In this document: in pieces, positions 12,026-24,792 of the stretch | Layout: every line of letters begins with the position of its first letter | How positions within the stretch are numbered: the first letter of the stretch is position 1 | Assembly: GCA_963281155.1 (NCBI GenBank) | Contig: CAUJLY010000005.1 | Span: 620,001-684,000, forward strand | DNA length: 64,000 bases | Direction of reading: 5' to 3' | DNA from: Rhabditophanes sp. KR3021 | Lineage: Eukaryota > Nematoda > Chromadorea > Rhabditida > Alloionematidae | Translations under genes and position numbers: made by a program | The notes under the pieces: model-generated | Seen by the model: the letters and a program-made list of their open reading frames with translations, nothing else | What the model was told of the DNA's origin: nothing | Database searches by the model: none

Positions 12026-15000
12026 ATGCTTGGTAAGTGTTTATATTAAAAATTATTTTGACAAAAAGCGAGGGAATTATCAAATGTACGGGAGTGTCTC
12101 AAATTTTTAAAAAAAGCAACGACTATCAGAAGACCATCTGGCCTTTTAAAACCACTACATCGATTTGCCTTTGGCGCGGGCAAAAAGGCAAATTGGTATG
12201 TGTATGTATGTATTGAGTGTAATGTTTTTGTTGTCACGAACTTCACACACACTTTTATATCTCAAATTTAACTCTACTCTCATTTTTATGGATGCTTAGG
12301 AGCTTAGTTCAATTTGTATATATATGTAAATATACATTCTTTTTCCCACCTTACTTTTCCCCCAACTCATTAGATAAATATTTTGTATAAGTTCACAAAA
12401 ACAGATACATACATTATATTGGATTCAAATTACTAATATTAATTGCACATTGCTCCATTACCGTCACTAGACTTAATGTACACATTCGACGAGACACATC
12501 CAACTGAGAAAGTTTTTTAGTTGTTTTGAAATGTAATTTAATATTTGCGTTAATATATGGAACCTTTTGTCAACAACATATATCATAAGACCAGGAATTT
12601 ATATTTCTTAATAAATAGAATCCTTTTAAATTATTTGTTAATTTAATTTTTTGCAGGCTTCGATTCTAAGTCGGCTAAAGGCCCTAAAAAAGGTGATAGG
12701 AAGTTAAATCACGTAACAAATGCAATAAAAGTTCTCACAACAGAATCAAAGCAACTTCACGTAACTGATACACACAAACATCACGTTCGTTTATCCCTAA
12801 TAAGTATTAGTTCTTCCAACTATACATTTTAGAAAGGCCTCTCAACATCTTCCTGCAATTCATCCTTCTCCTCCTCCAACTCCATCAACTCAGGAGACTC
12901 ATTACTGTCTGGGGTAGAAAGAGACTTTGAACGTCCAAAAATCTCTCTTACCGATCTTCTCCAAACCACAATCGAGCATTTCGTTGAAGCTAATAGTGAA
13001 AAAGCATTACATATGGCAGATGTCAATGAAGAAGGTCCGGCTCATCGAGTATACAAGCTTGTTCTTACAGGTAAAATGAGTTTTTTAATTATTATAAATA
13101 TAAAAGACAGATCAAATAATATTTAAAGTGACTTCAATTAGGGAAAATAGGTTAATTAAATAGAAATAGAATTAGTCAATGTAACAGGAATAGTTTAACC
13201 TTTAAGAGGCAAATAATTATGATATTTGCCAGTTTCAGAAAGCAGAAGTCGTTCAAAAAGACTACCACTTTTACTACCACCTTACCAAGCTTCAAAGCAT
13301 CGTTGACTAAGTCATTAGATTTTGTCAAAAATGTGACTCCATGACGGGGATTAATACATTTTCATTACATTCTGCCAAACATCCATCTAAATCTTCGCCA
13401 CTTGAGTTATCATTTTGTTTGAATCTAAGTAACGTAAATATGATGAATAACTTAGATGGTACTTACTAATAGTTTCAACTACATCATATTCTTCTAACTT
13501 TTTCCAAACCCCAACCTTAATTTCTTCACCTAAAACAAAAAGGAATTGACGAGGATGGTAAGGCAATGTTAACTCACTTGAAACTTTGTTCTCTTAGCTT
13601 CAGGTTTTCCAAAACCTTCTTCAGATCACTTACGTTTACCGCGATCGATTGTGTGTAAAAATAACGTAATGAAAAGAGAATTAATTAATGGCAGGATTGA
13701 ATCCAAAAACTGACGCACGTTCTTTGTTTCTTACAAATGAAATAAAAAGAGAACTAATATTGAAGATAAGCAGCCGCGCGATACAAGAGACAAGGGAGCA
13801 AGGTTTAAGATATTTATTGAGGACAAAATCATCCTATTTAAAGGTTAATGTTGGTACAAAATATAAAAATAATAAACAAAATATAAAATACAATATCCTA
13901 ACAGCATAATTTAGGGGGTCCGTGTGGAGGCAAGACAACATCCGCTCAAAGACTACGTACCTTTTTTGAAGATTTAGGGTGGCGTGTTTACTTGGTTCCC
14001 GAATGCGCGACCATACTTATAGGTGGAGGAATTAAATTCTCTGACTTTTCAAAGGAACAAGTTAATGTTTTTCAAAAAGACTTGTTGCAAACGTTGCTTT
14101 CCATTGAACAGGTTTACTTTAACCAAGCTTTGCTGGAACAAAATAAGAACGTATTAGTGATTTGTGATAGAGGTGCAATGGATCCATCTGCGTACATGAC
14201 AAAGGAAGATTGGCTTGAGGTGGTTAATTCTATTGATTTGAATGAATTCGAACTTCGAGACAATAGGTATGATCAAATTGTTCACTTGGTTACTGCTGCT
14301 GATGGTGCTGAAAAGTTTTATACTCTTAGTAATAATAACGCACGCTCGGAGGGAATTGCTGAAGCTCTTTGTCAGGAGAAGATGACGAGAAAGGCTTGGG
14401 TTGGACATCCTTACCTTGATATCATTGATAACTTTGAGTGTTCTTCCTTTGAGGATAAGATCTTGAAGGTGATACAAGTTATTTGTGATCGAGTTGGGGT
14501 TAAGTATGGAGATCGACTTGCTAAGAATACTAAGTATGTTTGTGGTGTATTAGATTATTTCATACATTTCCTTTAGAAAACGCAAGTGGCTAGTTGATGC
14601 AATCGATGAAAGCCAATTTACACAATTCTTGACATTCGACGTGTGCCATGACTACTTGGTGACACAAATTGATGGTCTTGACGTCGAAGTAAGACTTCGC
14701 AAAAGAGGAAACGGCACCAAAGCCATCTACACTCTCACAAAATGCGAAAAAATTCACGGAGAGAAAAATGAAACGAAATGGCAATTAACCTTACGAGACT
14801 ACAATTCCATGCTCCAAAACAAGGACAAAGATAGATGTACTTTATACAAAAGAAGACGTTGCTTCAATTATGGAAATCATTATTTCCACATCGACACATA
14901 CATCGATCCGCTTCCTCCAGCCTGTTGTGGACGTCCACTTCATATCCTAGAAACATACACGACTATTCCGGAATTCAATGCACTTCCTGAGTTGCCTCGG

Positions 15001-15096
15001 TTTTTAGATGTGCAGAAGGAAATTACCGGGGACAAGATGTATTCTATGTATCGGTTCTCAAGGCTTGATGCAACTAAATTACCTTATACTAAATAG
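12026..15096 (+). CDS. TTD14-like P-loop GTPase/CYTH-fold protein
   Basis: Ortholog of Drosophila TTD14 (TRPL translocation defect 14), a nucleotide- and phosphoinositide-binding protein needed for membrane-protein trafficking. Five exons: 12026-12032 (only ATGCTTG), 12657-12712, 12833-13070, 13915-14533 and 14577-15096. Phases 1, 0, 1 and 2 all join cleanly to 479 residues, close to the fly length. The Walker A loop GGPCGGKTTSAQRL is built across exons 3 and 4 at residues 101-115. ICDRGAMDPSAYM follows, as in the NadR/TTD14 kinase-like domain. The C-terminal exon has the CYTH-like strands (EVRLRKRGNGTKAIYTLTK, GNHYFHIDTYID, LHILETYTTIPEF). The last intron is only 43 nt. Intron 3 (844 nt) holds an antisense relic. 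Confidence 0.9.
13235..13640 (-). pseudogene. Antisense gene relic inside TTD14 intron 3
   Basis: Minus-strand coding-like blocks within the host intron: SEEGFGKPEAKRTKFQ then GTGAGT; after TTTTGTTTTAG, GEEIKVGVWKKLEEYDVVET then GTAAGT; after TTACTTAG, RFKQNDNSSGEDLDGCLAEC and NENVLI. One missing C in the CCCC run near 13347 would continue this as PRHGVTFLTKSNDLVNDALK. Splice-like borders suggest it was once a normal spliced gene. An in-frame TGA precedes the first block. Family not recognised. A separate 73-codon plus-strand ORF at 13688-13909 lies beside it and is of uncertain status. Confidence 0.4.
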
Positions 15097-15923
15097 TGGA
15101 AGAATCTTCACGGTGACGGCCTTCATTTGTGTCAAAATACCTCCTTTGTTACCCAAATATTATGTTCATAGTGGTAAAAGACTTTATTTGATGATTTATC
15201 AATAGATTTAATAAAATTTGATTATTTAAGCATTATATATGTATATCTAAATTTGTCTTTATCTATCCATTATTTGAAACTTTGCATGGAATCCCCTATA
15301 CTACAATAAACAACTTAATTACTGAATGTATTTGTTTAAAAAATAAATTAGCATAATATTTAGACAATTCAATAAATTTTATTTCCAAATAATGAAGTTC
15401 GTACGTATTACCGAGTACACTATATTCTGAAGGTAACTTCACTATCCTTTGTTTGTATATTGAAATACCTCCAGTTATAGAAGACGCTTTACTTGCTCAA
15501 GATTTGCCATCATTTTGATGGTTGCTACTTACTCCAGTAAATTCCATGGCAATGCAAGCTATTACAATTCCGCAAAAACATGCAAAATTTTAAAATGAGT
15601 ATTCTAAAGAAATAGTGTGTATTTATTACAACTAAATTATATTCCGTATTCTAGACTAATATAAAATTGTCGTTGTTTTGATTAAAGAATACTTTTAAAT
15701 AGCCAAAAGTATTTATGTAAAAAAAGAATGAATGTGGATGCTTCATTAAAAAAGAATTGAAATCTTGCTCATATGTGGAGAAACACATTTGCCTAAAATC
15801 CATCTCTTATTAATAAATTGAAAATATAGCACTAATTATTACATAAGTTGCATACCAAACTAACAATTATCAATCTTTATAGATACTTATATATTTTAAT
15901 TATGAGTGATATTTCATTTTTAG
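15097..15923. other. Intergenic, AT-rich
   Basis: Between the TTD14-like gene and a kelch pseudogene. No supported feature seen. Confidence 0.4.
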
Positions 15924-16292
15924 ATATGATCCGAGAATTAAAAATTGGGGAAAACTTGCTGAAGTTCCAATAAAAAGACAAGATGCTGCAGTCTGTTTAA
16001 ATAATAATATTATGTACTGTGGTGGAGCTTATCAAGAAGGTGAAAAATGGATTAATAAGGATAATTGTGACATTTATCAAGTAAATGCTAACAAATAGCG
16101 ATCAACAACACCTTTACCTATTATTGGTAACAGATCTGTTGAATTATCTACAGAGATAATTAGCTTCGGAGGTCCTTTAAATAATGTAAATATTTCAGAT
16201 ATTTATAGTTTTGATAAAAAACCGAAATATGGACAAAATCAAATATTGAGTTACCATCTCCTAATTGGTGTTCTTCATTGTCTTTTTATTAA
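15924..16292 (+). pseudogene. Kelch-repeat protein fragment, broken
   Basis: Begins just after a TTTTAG acceptor-like site and reads YDPRIKNWGKLAEVPIKRQD, then AAVCLNNNIMYCGGAY, a canonical kelch blade with the double glycine. An in-frame TAG at about 16096 then replaces the Trp expected in the next blade (NANK stop RSTTPLPIIGNR). It continues ELSTEIISFGGPLNN...DIYSFDKK. A one-base deficit in the A6 run near 16221 then breaks the frame, after which KTEIWTKSNIELPSPNWC fits the kelch pattern. The nonsense change plus the frameshift and the absence of an N-terminal domain indicate a pseudogene or gene fragment. Kelch propellers normally act in substrate recognition, for example with BTB/CUL3. 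Confidence 0.7.
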
Positions 16293-16584
16293 TACACTTT
16301 GAGCTAAATTAAATAAATATTTCTTGTATTTTAAAATCGACACTCTTTACCCCAAGACATGAATATGTGTATTGTTTAAAATAACCTTCTCCAACCACCT
16401 ACCATTGCAACCCATATTTCCAACAGATTTGATGTCAATCCATTTAAAAGGAAATAACAACCAATACACCTATTATGTGGGAACACTTGTAAGTTTACAT
16501 ACTTCCAAAAGCATTAAAAATATATATTTTATTATTAAACCTTGAGAGCAAAAACTTGTAAATAAAAAGACCAAAGCCAAGCAT

Positions 16585-19500
16585 TTATTGCTGCCGCAAT
16601 GCCTGTTTCTTCTGTTCCTCGAGTCTCTTTCTCTTTGCCAAATCATTTTTAAAGAAATAAATGTCATCTTCTTCAGATGACATATCAGTTGAGAAGAGCG
16701 AACTAGCAGGTGATTTTATTATTTTAAAAGGTTCTTCGGTAGTTGTTGTTTGAGTGAAAGGTTGTCTTGTGGTGGTGGCTAAGATGGTGGGGTAGATGTT
16801 GGCGTGAGTTGGTAGTGGTTCGTCGCTTTCTTCTTCCGATTCACCCCATGTGTCATAGTCGTTTAGGTCTATGATTTGGGTGATTGGGGGGAAGATTTGA
16901 TCTTTTGGGTGAGCTTTGGCATATGTTACTGTTTCGACCTCTGAACTATCGCTTATTTTTTGTAATTCAACGGTGCGGTAGGGGATTGGAGTTGTCGTGT
17001 GCATTGGAATTACTATTGGAGGCCTGGTTGTAAATGGTCTTGGAGTTGTTGTTGAAGTAGTTATAGGTCTTGGGGTTGTAGTGGTGGTTGTTGTATAAGG
17101 CCTTGGAGTTGTTGTAGTGGTGGTTGTATACGGTCTTGGAGTTGTAGTTGTGGATGTAGTTGTAAATGCCTTCATAGTTGTTGTATACGGTCTTGGAGTT
17201 GTGGATGTAGTTGTAAATGCCTCCATAGTTGTTGTAGATGGAATTTCCGTTGTTGGAGCATCCGTAACATACCTCGGAACTTCACTCGTAGTCGTGTAAA
17301 CAATTTCCGGATAAATAGTTCTTGGCGTGGCTTTTACAATATTAGGCATCGAAGTAGTCTCCAATCTCTCATATCCACCTTCAAAATGATCATTCCTCGA
17401 TCCTCCATTCCCATTGACTTTTCCACATAATAATGTCTATATTCAGGAGTATAGGTAATTTGCGTTCTACGGCCATATGAATTATCTGGGTGAACGTCTA
17501 ATCTTTGGCCATTGTAGAATTGGTTTTGGGCAGCATGTTTGCTTAATAGATATTTTCTTCTTCTGGCAGCCTCAATTCGTCTGTTAACTTCGGCTTTCCA
17601 TAGACGTTTCTTTTCTTTGAAGGATAAGGTGGAGGCGTAGGATGGGAGTTTGAAGTTGGCTATTTCTGTGTAATCCACAGCATCACTTGGTATATTTGAT
17701 TGTTGCGGAATTAAAGATCTTGGAACGGGTTCATCTCCCGAAATGGGAACTTGGAATAATCTTCCGTCTCTTGAAGAAACAATCATCGACTTTCTAATTG
17801 GAGTTAGCTTTCTAAAAGGAACTTCGGCCTCGAAAGTCTCTCTCATTCCACTTCTCACCGGATGCCCTTGCCCATCATTATACCAATTTTGATGTCTCGT
17901 CCTCGAGCTTGCATAATAATTGGAGGATGATCTTTGAGAAGTATAATACTACAAAAAAGGCCAAACTATTTATTTTTCAAAAAATGATACAGAGCTTTAT
18001 GGTTGCATTTAATAAATTTATAAATGAACAGGGATGCACAGAAATGTAATACTTTTAAAGGAAATAAACAGAAAATAAAAATAGATGGGTTGACAAGCTC
18101 AAGGCAGTGTGTATTTTAGATAGAATTGAAATAATAAAGGTTAAAAGGCATGGCTTTTTCGTGTGCAGAGTAAGTTTAGAGTCTTACATTTTGGTTGGGA
18201 TCAGTGGATCTTTTGGCTCGGAGACGATTATAGCGGTAAGGGAAACGTTCTTGGGTGTAAAATGGAGGTTCACGGAGAAGTTGTTCGTTACGTGGATAAA
18301 GGTCATTATCGTAGTCGTTGAATGGAGGAACGGGCTGGTTTCTTAACGCGTGAGTTTGTTCATATTGACCCAACATTCGTTGCCTCGTCATTTGGCCACT
18401 TTCAGAACGATCGAAATATTCACGATGTCCTTGATTGGAAGTGTATTCACCACAAATCTCCATACACCCAAAGAATGAATAGTAACGGTTGGAGTTTCCA
18501 CCACATCCGGTGTAGTTTCCGCAAATACATTCATTTACAGATGAATCAAAGTACCATCTTTCAAACGAACCCCAACATGTTCCTTCATCAATAACTTGAA
18601 GACACCGTTCTTTATTATCATTGAGGGGTGACTTTCTTGGAGCGCATTGATGCATACACTCTGAAAACAATTAATTAATAAATAATCTAGCATCAAATTA
18701 TCTTGACAAATTTATAATATTTTACCAGATGTTATATTGTTCTTTTAAATGTAAGTTTTAAGTAAACTATATGCCAAAGGTATCCGTTTAAAAGAATATT
18801 TTTGAATTTATGAATATTAGTTATGTTTAAATGTGTCGTTGTCAGTAGTTGTGTATTTATAGTGTTATTTAACTTGCAACGTTTACTTATTGTTGTCTCT
18901 ATACTATTAATTACTTTTAACTAATTTTGGCTTGCTTTAGATAGAACAATGACGGACCAACCCTCTCTTAAGTCAATGAGGAATAGAAGAAAAAGAGAGG
19001 CTAAAAGGCAAAGGTGGCTTTAGAGTTAGAAAAACTTAGAGAGGTAGCAAAACCGAAACCACCACTACCAAAAAGAACGCCATCTAGAAAGTTGAATGAT
19101 CCTAGTGCGTATAGTGCCAAAGAGATCAAAAAATCAACGGATTTAATTATTCTAAAAACTTCTTTTGAGAGGTGCAAAAATTCAAGCACCAGATTACAAA
19201 GTGTGACCCCGGTAAATGTTCCATGCCAGAAGTCTACCTTCTCAATTCCGTCAATGGATGTGCAATTGCTGGCATTTTGACAGAAAAGATGTTTAAACTC
19301 AAGATGAGCGATAAATAATTTTAATATTTTGTCCCGCTTTTTAACTTTAACAAAAAGTGAATTTTGCTTTTGATTACCTTCTTCAGTATTAAAACGGTTT
19401 TCATTTCCTTCACATTTAGAATAGAAGAATTTCTTGCATTTTCCAGTATATGGCTCGTAATACCATTTCATTTCAAAAGCGTCAAAACATGCACCTCTTT

Positions 19501-19603
19501 CGGGATACAAATTACATCTTGGATTGGCAGAATCAAATTGAGCACCCCAGACACTTCCAAAAAAGAAAGCAATTGTAAGTAGGATTAAATTTAGTGAATA
19601 CAT
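16585..19603 (-). CDS. Secreted two-Kunitz protein with Thr/Pro mucin-like tail
   Basis: Three exons: 19603-19378, 18660-18188 and 17948-16585. MYSLNLILLTIAFFFGSVWG is a signal peptide. Kunitz domain 1 is completed across intron 1 (RCNLYPERGACFDAFEMKWY...CKKFFYSKC then ECMHQC, six Cys). Domain 2 follows (RCLQVIDEGTCWGSFERWYF to GCMEIC, with an extra Cys). An RAKR site (RLRAKRSTD) lies after the domains. The C-terminal half holds Thr/Pro repeats (TTTTTPRPYTT) and ends in a basic coiled segment KRKRLEEQKKQALRQQ. In the last exon the frame changes near 17417; one extra A in the minus-strand AAAA run gives YYVEKVNGNGGSRNDHFEGG. Total is about 687 residues. Kunitz domains inhibit serine proteases; nematode members act in cuticle and moulting. 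The 717-nt intron hosts another gene on the plus strand. Confidence 0.8.
17020..17245 (-). repeat. Thr/Pro coding repeats (TTTTTPRPY)
   Basis: Tandem degenerate units in the last exon of the Kunitz gene, reading ACAACTCCAAGACCNTATAC on the minus strand. They encode mucin-like TTTTTPRPYTTT and TMEAFTTTSTT segments, likely O-glycosylated. Confidence 0.7.
18949..19280 (+). CDS. Nested basic, bZIP-like small protein in Kunitz intron
   Basis: Lies wholly inside intron 1 of the minus-strand Kunitz gene, on the opposite strand. It starts ATGACGGACCAACC eight bases after GCTTTAG, a possible trans-splice acceptor. The first frame reads MTDQPSLKSMRNRRKREAK and closes soon after. One extra A in the AAAA run at 19003-19006 continues as KAKVALELEKLREVAKPKPP and stays open to a TGA at 19280, making 110 residues. 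The segment SMRNRRKREAKKAK followed by LELEKLREVA resembles a basic region plus a short leucine-type helix, but the zipper is too short to be sure. Real gene with a base error, or relic; unresolved. Confidence 0.4.
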
Positions 19604-22600
19604 ACTTTCATTCCTAAACTAAATAAAGAAAGAGTATAAGTAAATGTAAATAAAAGTATGTAAAATTAGACCTCCCGAAAAAACGAAAAACCTTGTCAAA
19701 ATAATTCAAAATAAGCTTAATTACATCTACTCTTACCTATCAAAATGTTTATAGGCCATTTGATTAGGTTGCGATTTCGTTTAAAGTTTTGATACTTAAC
19801 AAAATCGTTTTGCCTTACCTAACAACTTATAAATGAGGATTATGTTAGTTGTGTTGGGTAATAAAAGAAGTGTTTATATCTTTAACAAATAATCTTTTCT
19901 ATAAAAATGAGTATCTTTTGGAAGGTGTCGACATTTATATACATCCTTTAGATATTATTAGGATATGTGGTGGTAGAAATTGGGGGAGGATTTGTATGCC
20001 GACCAAGGCTTTATTATATAATTCAATATTTCCTCCAATAATAACATTTTTATTAAAACTCTATTGGAACCTCATTTTTTCATAAAAGAACAATCAAGTA
20101 AGCCTACTTATGATTAATGAGACCTTACTAAATAAAAAGGAAATTTGACTGACTTTTTGTTGGGAAGGACATTATGATTTGGCATCTTCAAAAATGATAC
20201 CAAAAAAAAGGTAAAGGTTAGGGAAGGCAAAAGGATATATGTGTTTGTATACTAAGAGAGAGGGAACAAACCACGATTATATAATAATAATATACCAGTT
20301 GGTAAATATCTTCTTATACATATATTTTATCCTACTTTCTTTATTATACGATTTTCGCCATTTTATTAAACTTTGACTAATCGAGAAACAAGGAAAAGCG
20401 TTTCGCAAAAAAATGTGCGTTAAGCAAGGCATATACTTAGGATTACTCTTTCTACATACATATTCACTTTGATTTTTATTATATTTGATTTTTATTTTAT
20501 CTAAATCTTGGTTGAAAGAGATGCCATCTCAATTAAGTGAATTAAGTGTGATAATGGATGTTTTGCTGTCAAATGTTTAAAAATATTTTGGTTTGTTTTG
20601 TGGTTATGTCAAAAATAACCATTTAATGTTTCTCTTTGATCAAATGTTTTTTGGGTAATAGATTTATTATTTGATAAAAACAAAGTCTCATCTGGGCAAA
20701 AAGTGGTTTTTGGATAAACATTTTTTTGCAATTTATGAAGCATAATCAATCATAAATATTGCAATCTGCCAGATGTCAATTTAAAAATCCCTCAATACTT
20801 TGTTTCCTGTAATCAACGAGCTTTGATGGTCAGAACTTTATCAATTCTCACAATATAAGTATTATTATAATAAAATATATATTTATTATATTTGTATATA
20901 CAAAATGTCTTCAGCCAAGCGTGTGTTGTATATATGTGGACTTTTTATCAGTACAATTTAATATGACAATCTGTGATATAATAATAGTAACATTTTCATC
21001 CAATGACTTTCATAATAAGCCCTTTAATTCAATTTTCAATTCTCAACAGTTGATTGTTGCTGCGTATTATTAGTTTATAATTTACGGCTTCTTTTTGGGT
21101 CTTTCGGTTCTTTATCAAGTTCTTATCAATTCTTTATAAGTATTATTTTATTAATAAATAAAATACGTCTTAGGGCCTTATTATAAAAGCCTATTTTGTT
21201 GTAATTATTTGTGAGAAGAAGATATACTCAAATTTTGGATTCAAAAGACTCCACACCACAACAAAAACTAGCTTATCATTAAGTCAACCTCTCTCCTCGT
21301 CCCCATTCAACATAACCGATCAAGCAATCACCCCACACTTTTATACTTTTTTATCCCTATCCGCTTTAACAATTGTTTAAATAAATATACATAGGATAAT
21401 GATAATATATCTATCTCCTTTCACTCCACGATCAAAACATCTGATTAACATGTAGTACAAAGAAGTATGTGTGTATGTATCATATAAATTTAAGATAATT
21501 CATTATACACATACAAACAAACAATTGACAATAAACTAGCCCCATGATTTTTGATAAATCACTTGTGTATTTGTTGCTTTGTAATCTACCATTAAAAAAG
21601 GAATCAAAGGGATAATGAAGTTGTTGTTAGCTTGGTGGCAGAGTAAAAGAAAGAGTCCCAAGGTGTGCGTATATTGGCTTGATTAATTACTCTTTATCTT
21701 GATACCTGGCGGATTGATAAGTTGACTGACGGCAAGTAGGGTGGTTTCTATTTTAAGGTCACTTTTTTTGCAAATAACGTCATGAAGCTTTTCAAAAAAG
21801 ATTGATAAGAAGGCGCGCATACGATCACACACATCATATGCTATTAAATGGGAAAACCTTTTGAAACAACTCAACATAAATATTCTCGCTACTTCTCTTC
21901 TTATTTAGTTGATCAGTCATATTTCTCTTCACTATTTTTTTCCCCAATTTCCTTTTTATTTGTGTTTTTATATTACATTATGTATACTTTATTATACACC
22001 CAATTGTTACCTGAAATTGAGTTGTAAATTTTAAATGTTAAGTATGACCATAAATTTTAACATCAATTGTAAATACTTACACTATTATTACCCTGTATCA
22101 TAAAAATATGTAGGTAAAAATGGATTGTTTGATTTATTAGAAGAACAAAATTATTAGCTGCTCTTCCCTAAAGTTGGTTTTGTCTTATATTTATAGATTC
22201 AGTCACGAGATATAATATAGTGTCCTGGATTTTTATCATATTACTAGACATGTATTTGGAGAATTATTTAGTTTATATTATTTTTGTTATAATTGGGCTT
22301 GCATTATTTTTGTTATAAATTAGTTTATATTATTTTTGTTGGTTGGGACAAATTGATTAAAGGGCCTGTATGAGAAGCAAAAACCTTCCCATCTTTAATA
22401 AGGAAGAGTTCATTAAATATTCACACTCACATTTTACTTTTATTTATACACATGTATAATTTGGCCTCCTCTCTTAGTTACTCTTTCCACAAAGACAATT
22501 GAGGCAAAGTTAATATTTGACTTGTTTGAATAAATTTGTAGGCATACTTTATATTAATATGAATCTTTGGCAACAACATCATTGCCCTTAACACCGTCCT

Positions 22601-23904
22601 CTTCAAACAATAAAGTATAGACGCTTTTTAAATTCCCCTAAATACATGCCATCACGAGGTCTTGGTCTGGGAAAAAATAGCAAGAGAGTTTCAAGCATAT
22701 TATGTCCACATATATCTACATACTAAAAACAAAACGATAAGCTATGTTATTTTATAATAAAAGTTACTTCTTTTTGGGTTTACCAAATATTTATTTATTT
22801 TTATTTAAGATATATGAATGACTTACGGTTTGTGTACACATATTGTTATTTAGTTAAGGTTAGCGTGTCATGTTTTCAAAATTAAAGGAAACAAGTTTGC
22901 ATCAGGCAATCACTCTGACCAGTCAGTTCATTGACCTAAAGGCTATCATTTAAAACCAAAACTCAATCTTTTTTATTATCACATGATTTTCTTTTAAATA
23001 GCATCATTTGCAGTCGTCAAAATATGATACTTTGAACTACACTATTGTTTATTCTTTTTTATTTACCATAAAATAAAATAACTTCTTGTGGTGATTAGAT
23101 TTAATGTAACAATAAATGTTGTCTAATTAGATTACCTTAAATTTTAGACATCTACATTTTTTATCCTTTTAAGTAAATATCACACACATAAAATCACATG
23201 ATGTATTTAGTATCTTTTTAAACTCTCTATATTTGTTCTTTTTACAAAATTATCACTTTAACATTATCTCAAATTTTTTGGTCCTGTATAAACTTTTTAA
23301 CACAATCTTTTTTTCAATTTTAAGAAAAGGCAATAACAAGAAAAAGTTTGAAAGCCGGAGGGTCGTACCATCTTCTTTCCGCTTTCTAACTCTAAATAGC
23401 TTTATCTTTATTTTTGTTTTTTGTCCATCCATCATCAATTTAAATCTCTTTGATATATAGCTAATAATAAAGTTTTTATGTCATTAAATTATTATTATCC
23501 ACTAAAAACAAACAAAAACTCGAATATATAAAAAAAATCCCCATTACTCCAAAAAAGATAAGTTCACACTCTATTCACACAACAGCAGAATAATGATTGT
23601 GGGTCCACTTAAATTTCTATATATTTTAAGTTTGTCTATACTTATTTTGAAGTCAATTTTTTCACACATTCACATATATATTATTATATATAGTTGACGA
23701 CAATATTTAATGAGTATGCGCGACTTGCAAGAGACTTTGGTTGTTGCTAATTTGATGGATATTATATAGCTTACTCATTTACTTTCGTTTTATTAATTTT
23801 TGATAAGTTTGCTTTAAAAATATATAATATTTCTTATTTTAAAGTAATATTTATACTTTTTAGTTTATTTTACGGGTTTGCCCAAATCAAGCCACAATAA
23901 TAAG
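19604..23904. other. 4.3-kb gene desert
   Basis: Longest stretch without a supported gene. It is strongly AT-rich with many T-runs. ORFs at 19849-20085, 21683-21877 and 23233-23460 are short and low in complexity. Near 22262-22340 a local direct repeat occurs (TTAGTTTATATTATTTTTGT twice, with a third shortened ATTATTTTTGTTATAA copy between). It may hold upstream control sequence of the F-box gene or the Kunitz gene. No tRNA or known RNA signature was seen by eye. Confidence 0.4.
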
Positions 23905-24792
23905 ATGCTATTGACACTACCTGTAGAGCTAATTGTAGCTATATTTCAAGAAGTAGACAGACCTACCATTAACACTTTATTTTCGTTGAATAAGAGAATT
24001 TATGGTATTTTAAATAATAATCTAAAACGACTTCCTAAATATAGTGTTTCTGAGGTTCATATAACTAGTTTCGAAGGCCTAGAATTAAATGAAATTGTTA
24101 TGAAAATTAACAGAAATGACAAAGGCATCTCATTGAAGGTATGTTTAAAGTGGCATTTTGGCTAAAATATAATGCATTTCTAGAAACCTTTGTACCTAAC
24201 GAACATAGCTCACCAAATAGTCATTGAAGATGAATTATTTTATTGCGGCAATTGGGATGTCTTAATAAATAAAAGTTTGCTTAGAATGTGTAAATATTCA
24301 AGTTCCGTAAGTATATTGTAAAGTTTAAGGTTAAATGAGATAAAATATTTACAGATAAAATTATTTTACCAAACTGAAAAAATTAACTTGTTCGAATTAA
24401 ATAACTTTATATTGGAATGGAATAGACGAGTTGCCTTGACTTTGGTTATAAAGCATAATCGTCCAATCGGGGCTCAACCGATGGAGGAAAAAGAGGATAC
24501 GGAGTATGGAATCACAGATCAAAATTTAGGTATTTTGAGCAATACTTATAATCAATGGATAATTGATTCGACACGTGTTGGATATGGTCTTCTGCATGCT
24601 TATATCAAGGATGAATTGGAAAAAGAAAACGATGAAAGAATATACAAGTACTTTTACCTTAAAAGTGTGGATGTTAACTTTGACACATACAAAGACCTTA
24701 TATCAAAGTACTTTACCTTCTACTCGAACTTTATCTTCGTGGAAGATTCTACTCACTCAGTGTTGGTCATGTTTGATATCGAGGAATTTTAA
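23905..24792 (+). CDS. F-box protein
   Basis: Three exons, 23905-24138, 24184-24306 and 24355-24792, separated by introns of 45 and 48 nt, all phase 0, give 264 residues. The N-terminus MLLTLPVELIVAIFQEVDRP then TINTLFSLNKRIYGILN fits an F-box (Leu-Pro-x-Glu-Leu start, hydrophobic helices), which binds SKP1 in SCF ubiquitin ligases. The remainder has no visible substrate-binding repeats, unlike LRR or WD40 F-box proteins. Nematodes carry very large, fast-evolving families of such proteins, and this looks like one. The ATG at 23905 was chosen over an upstream non-ATG extension. Confidence 0.7.
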
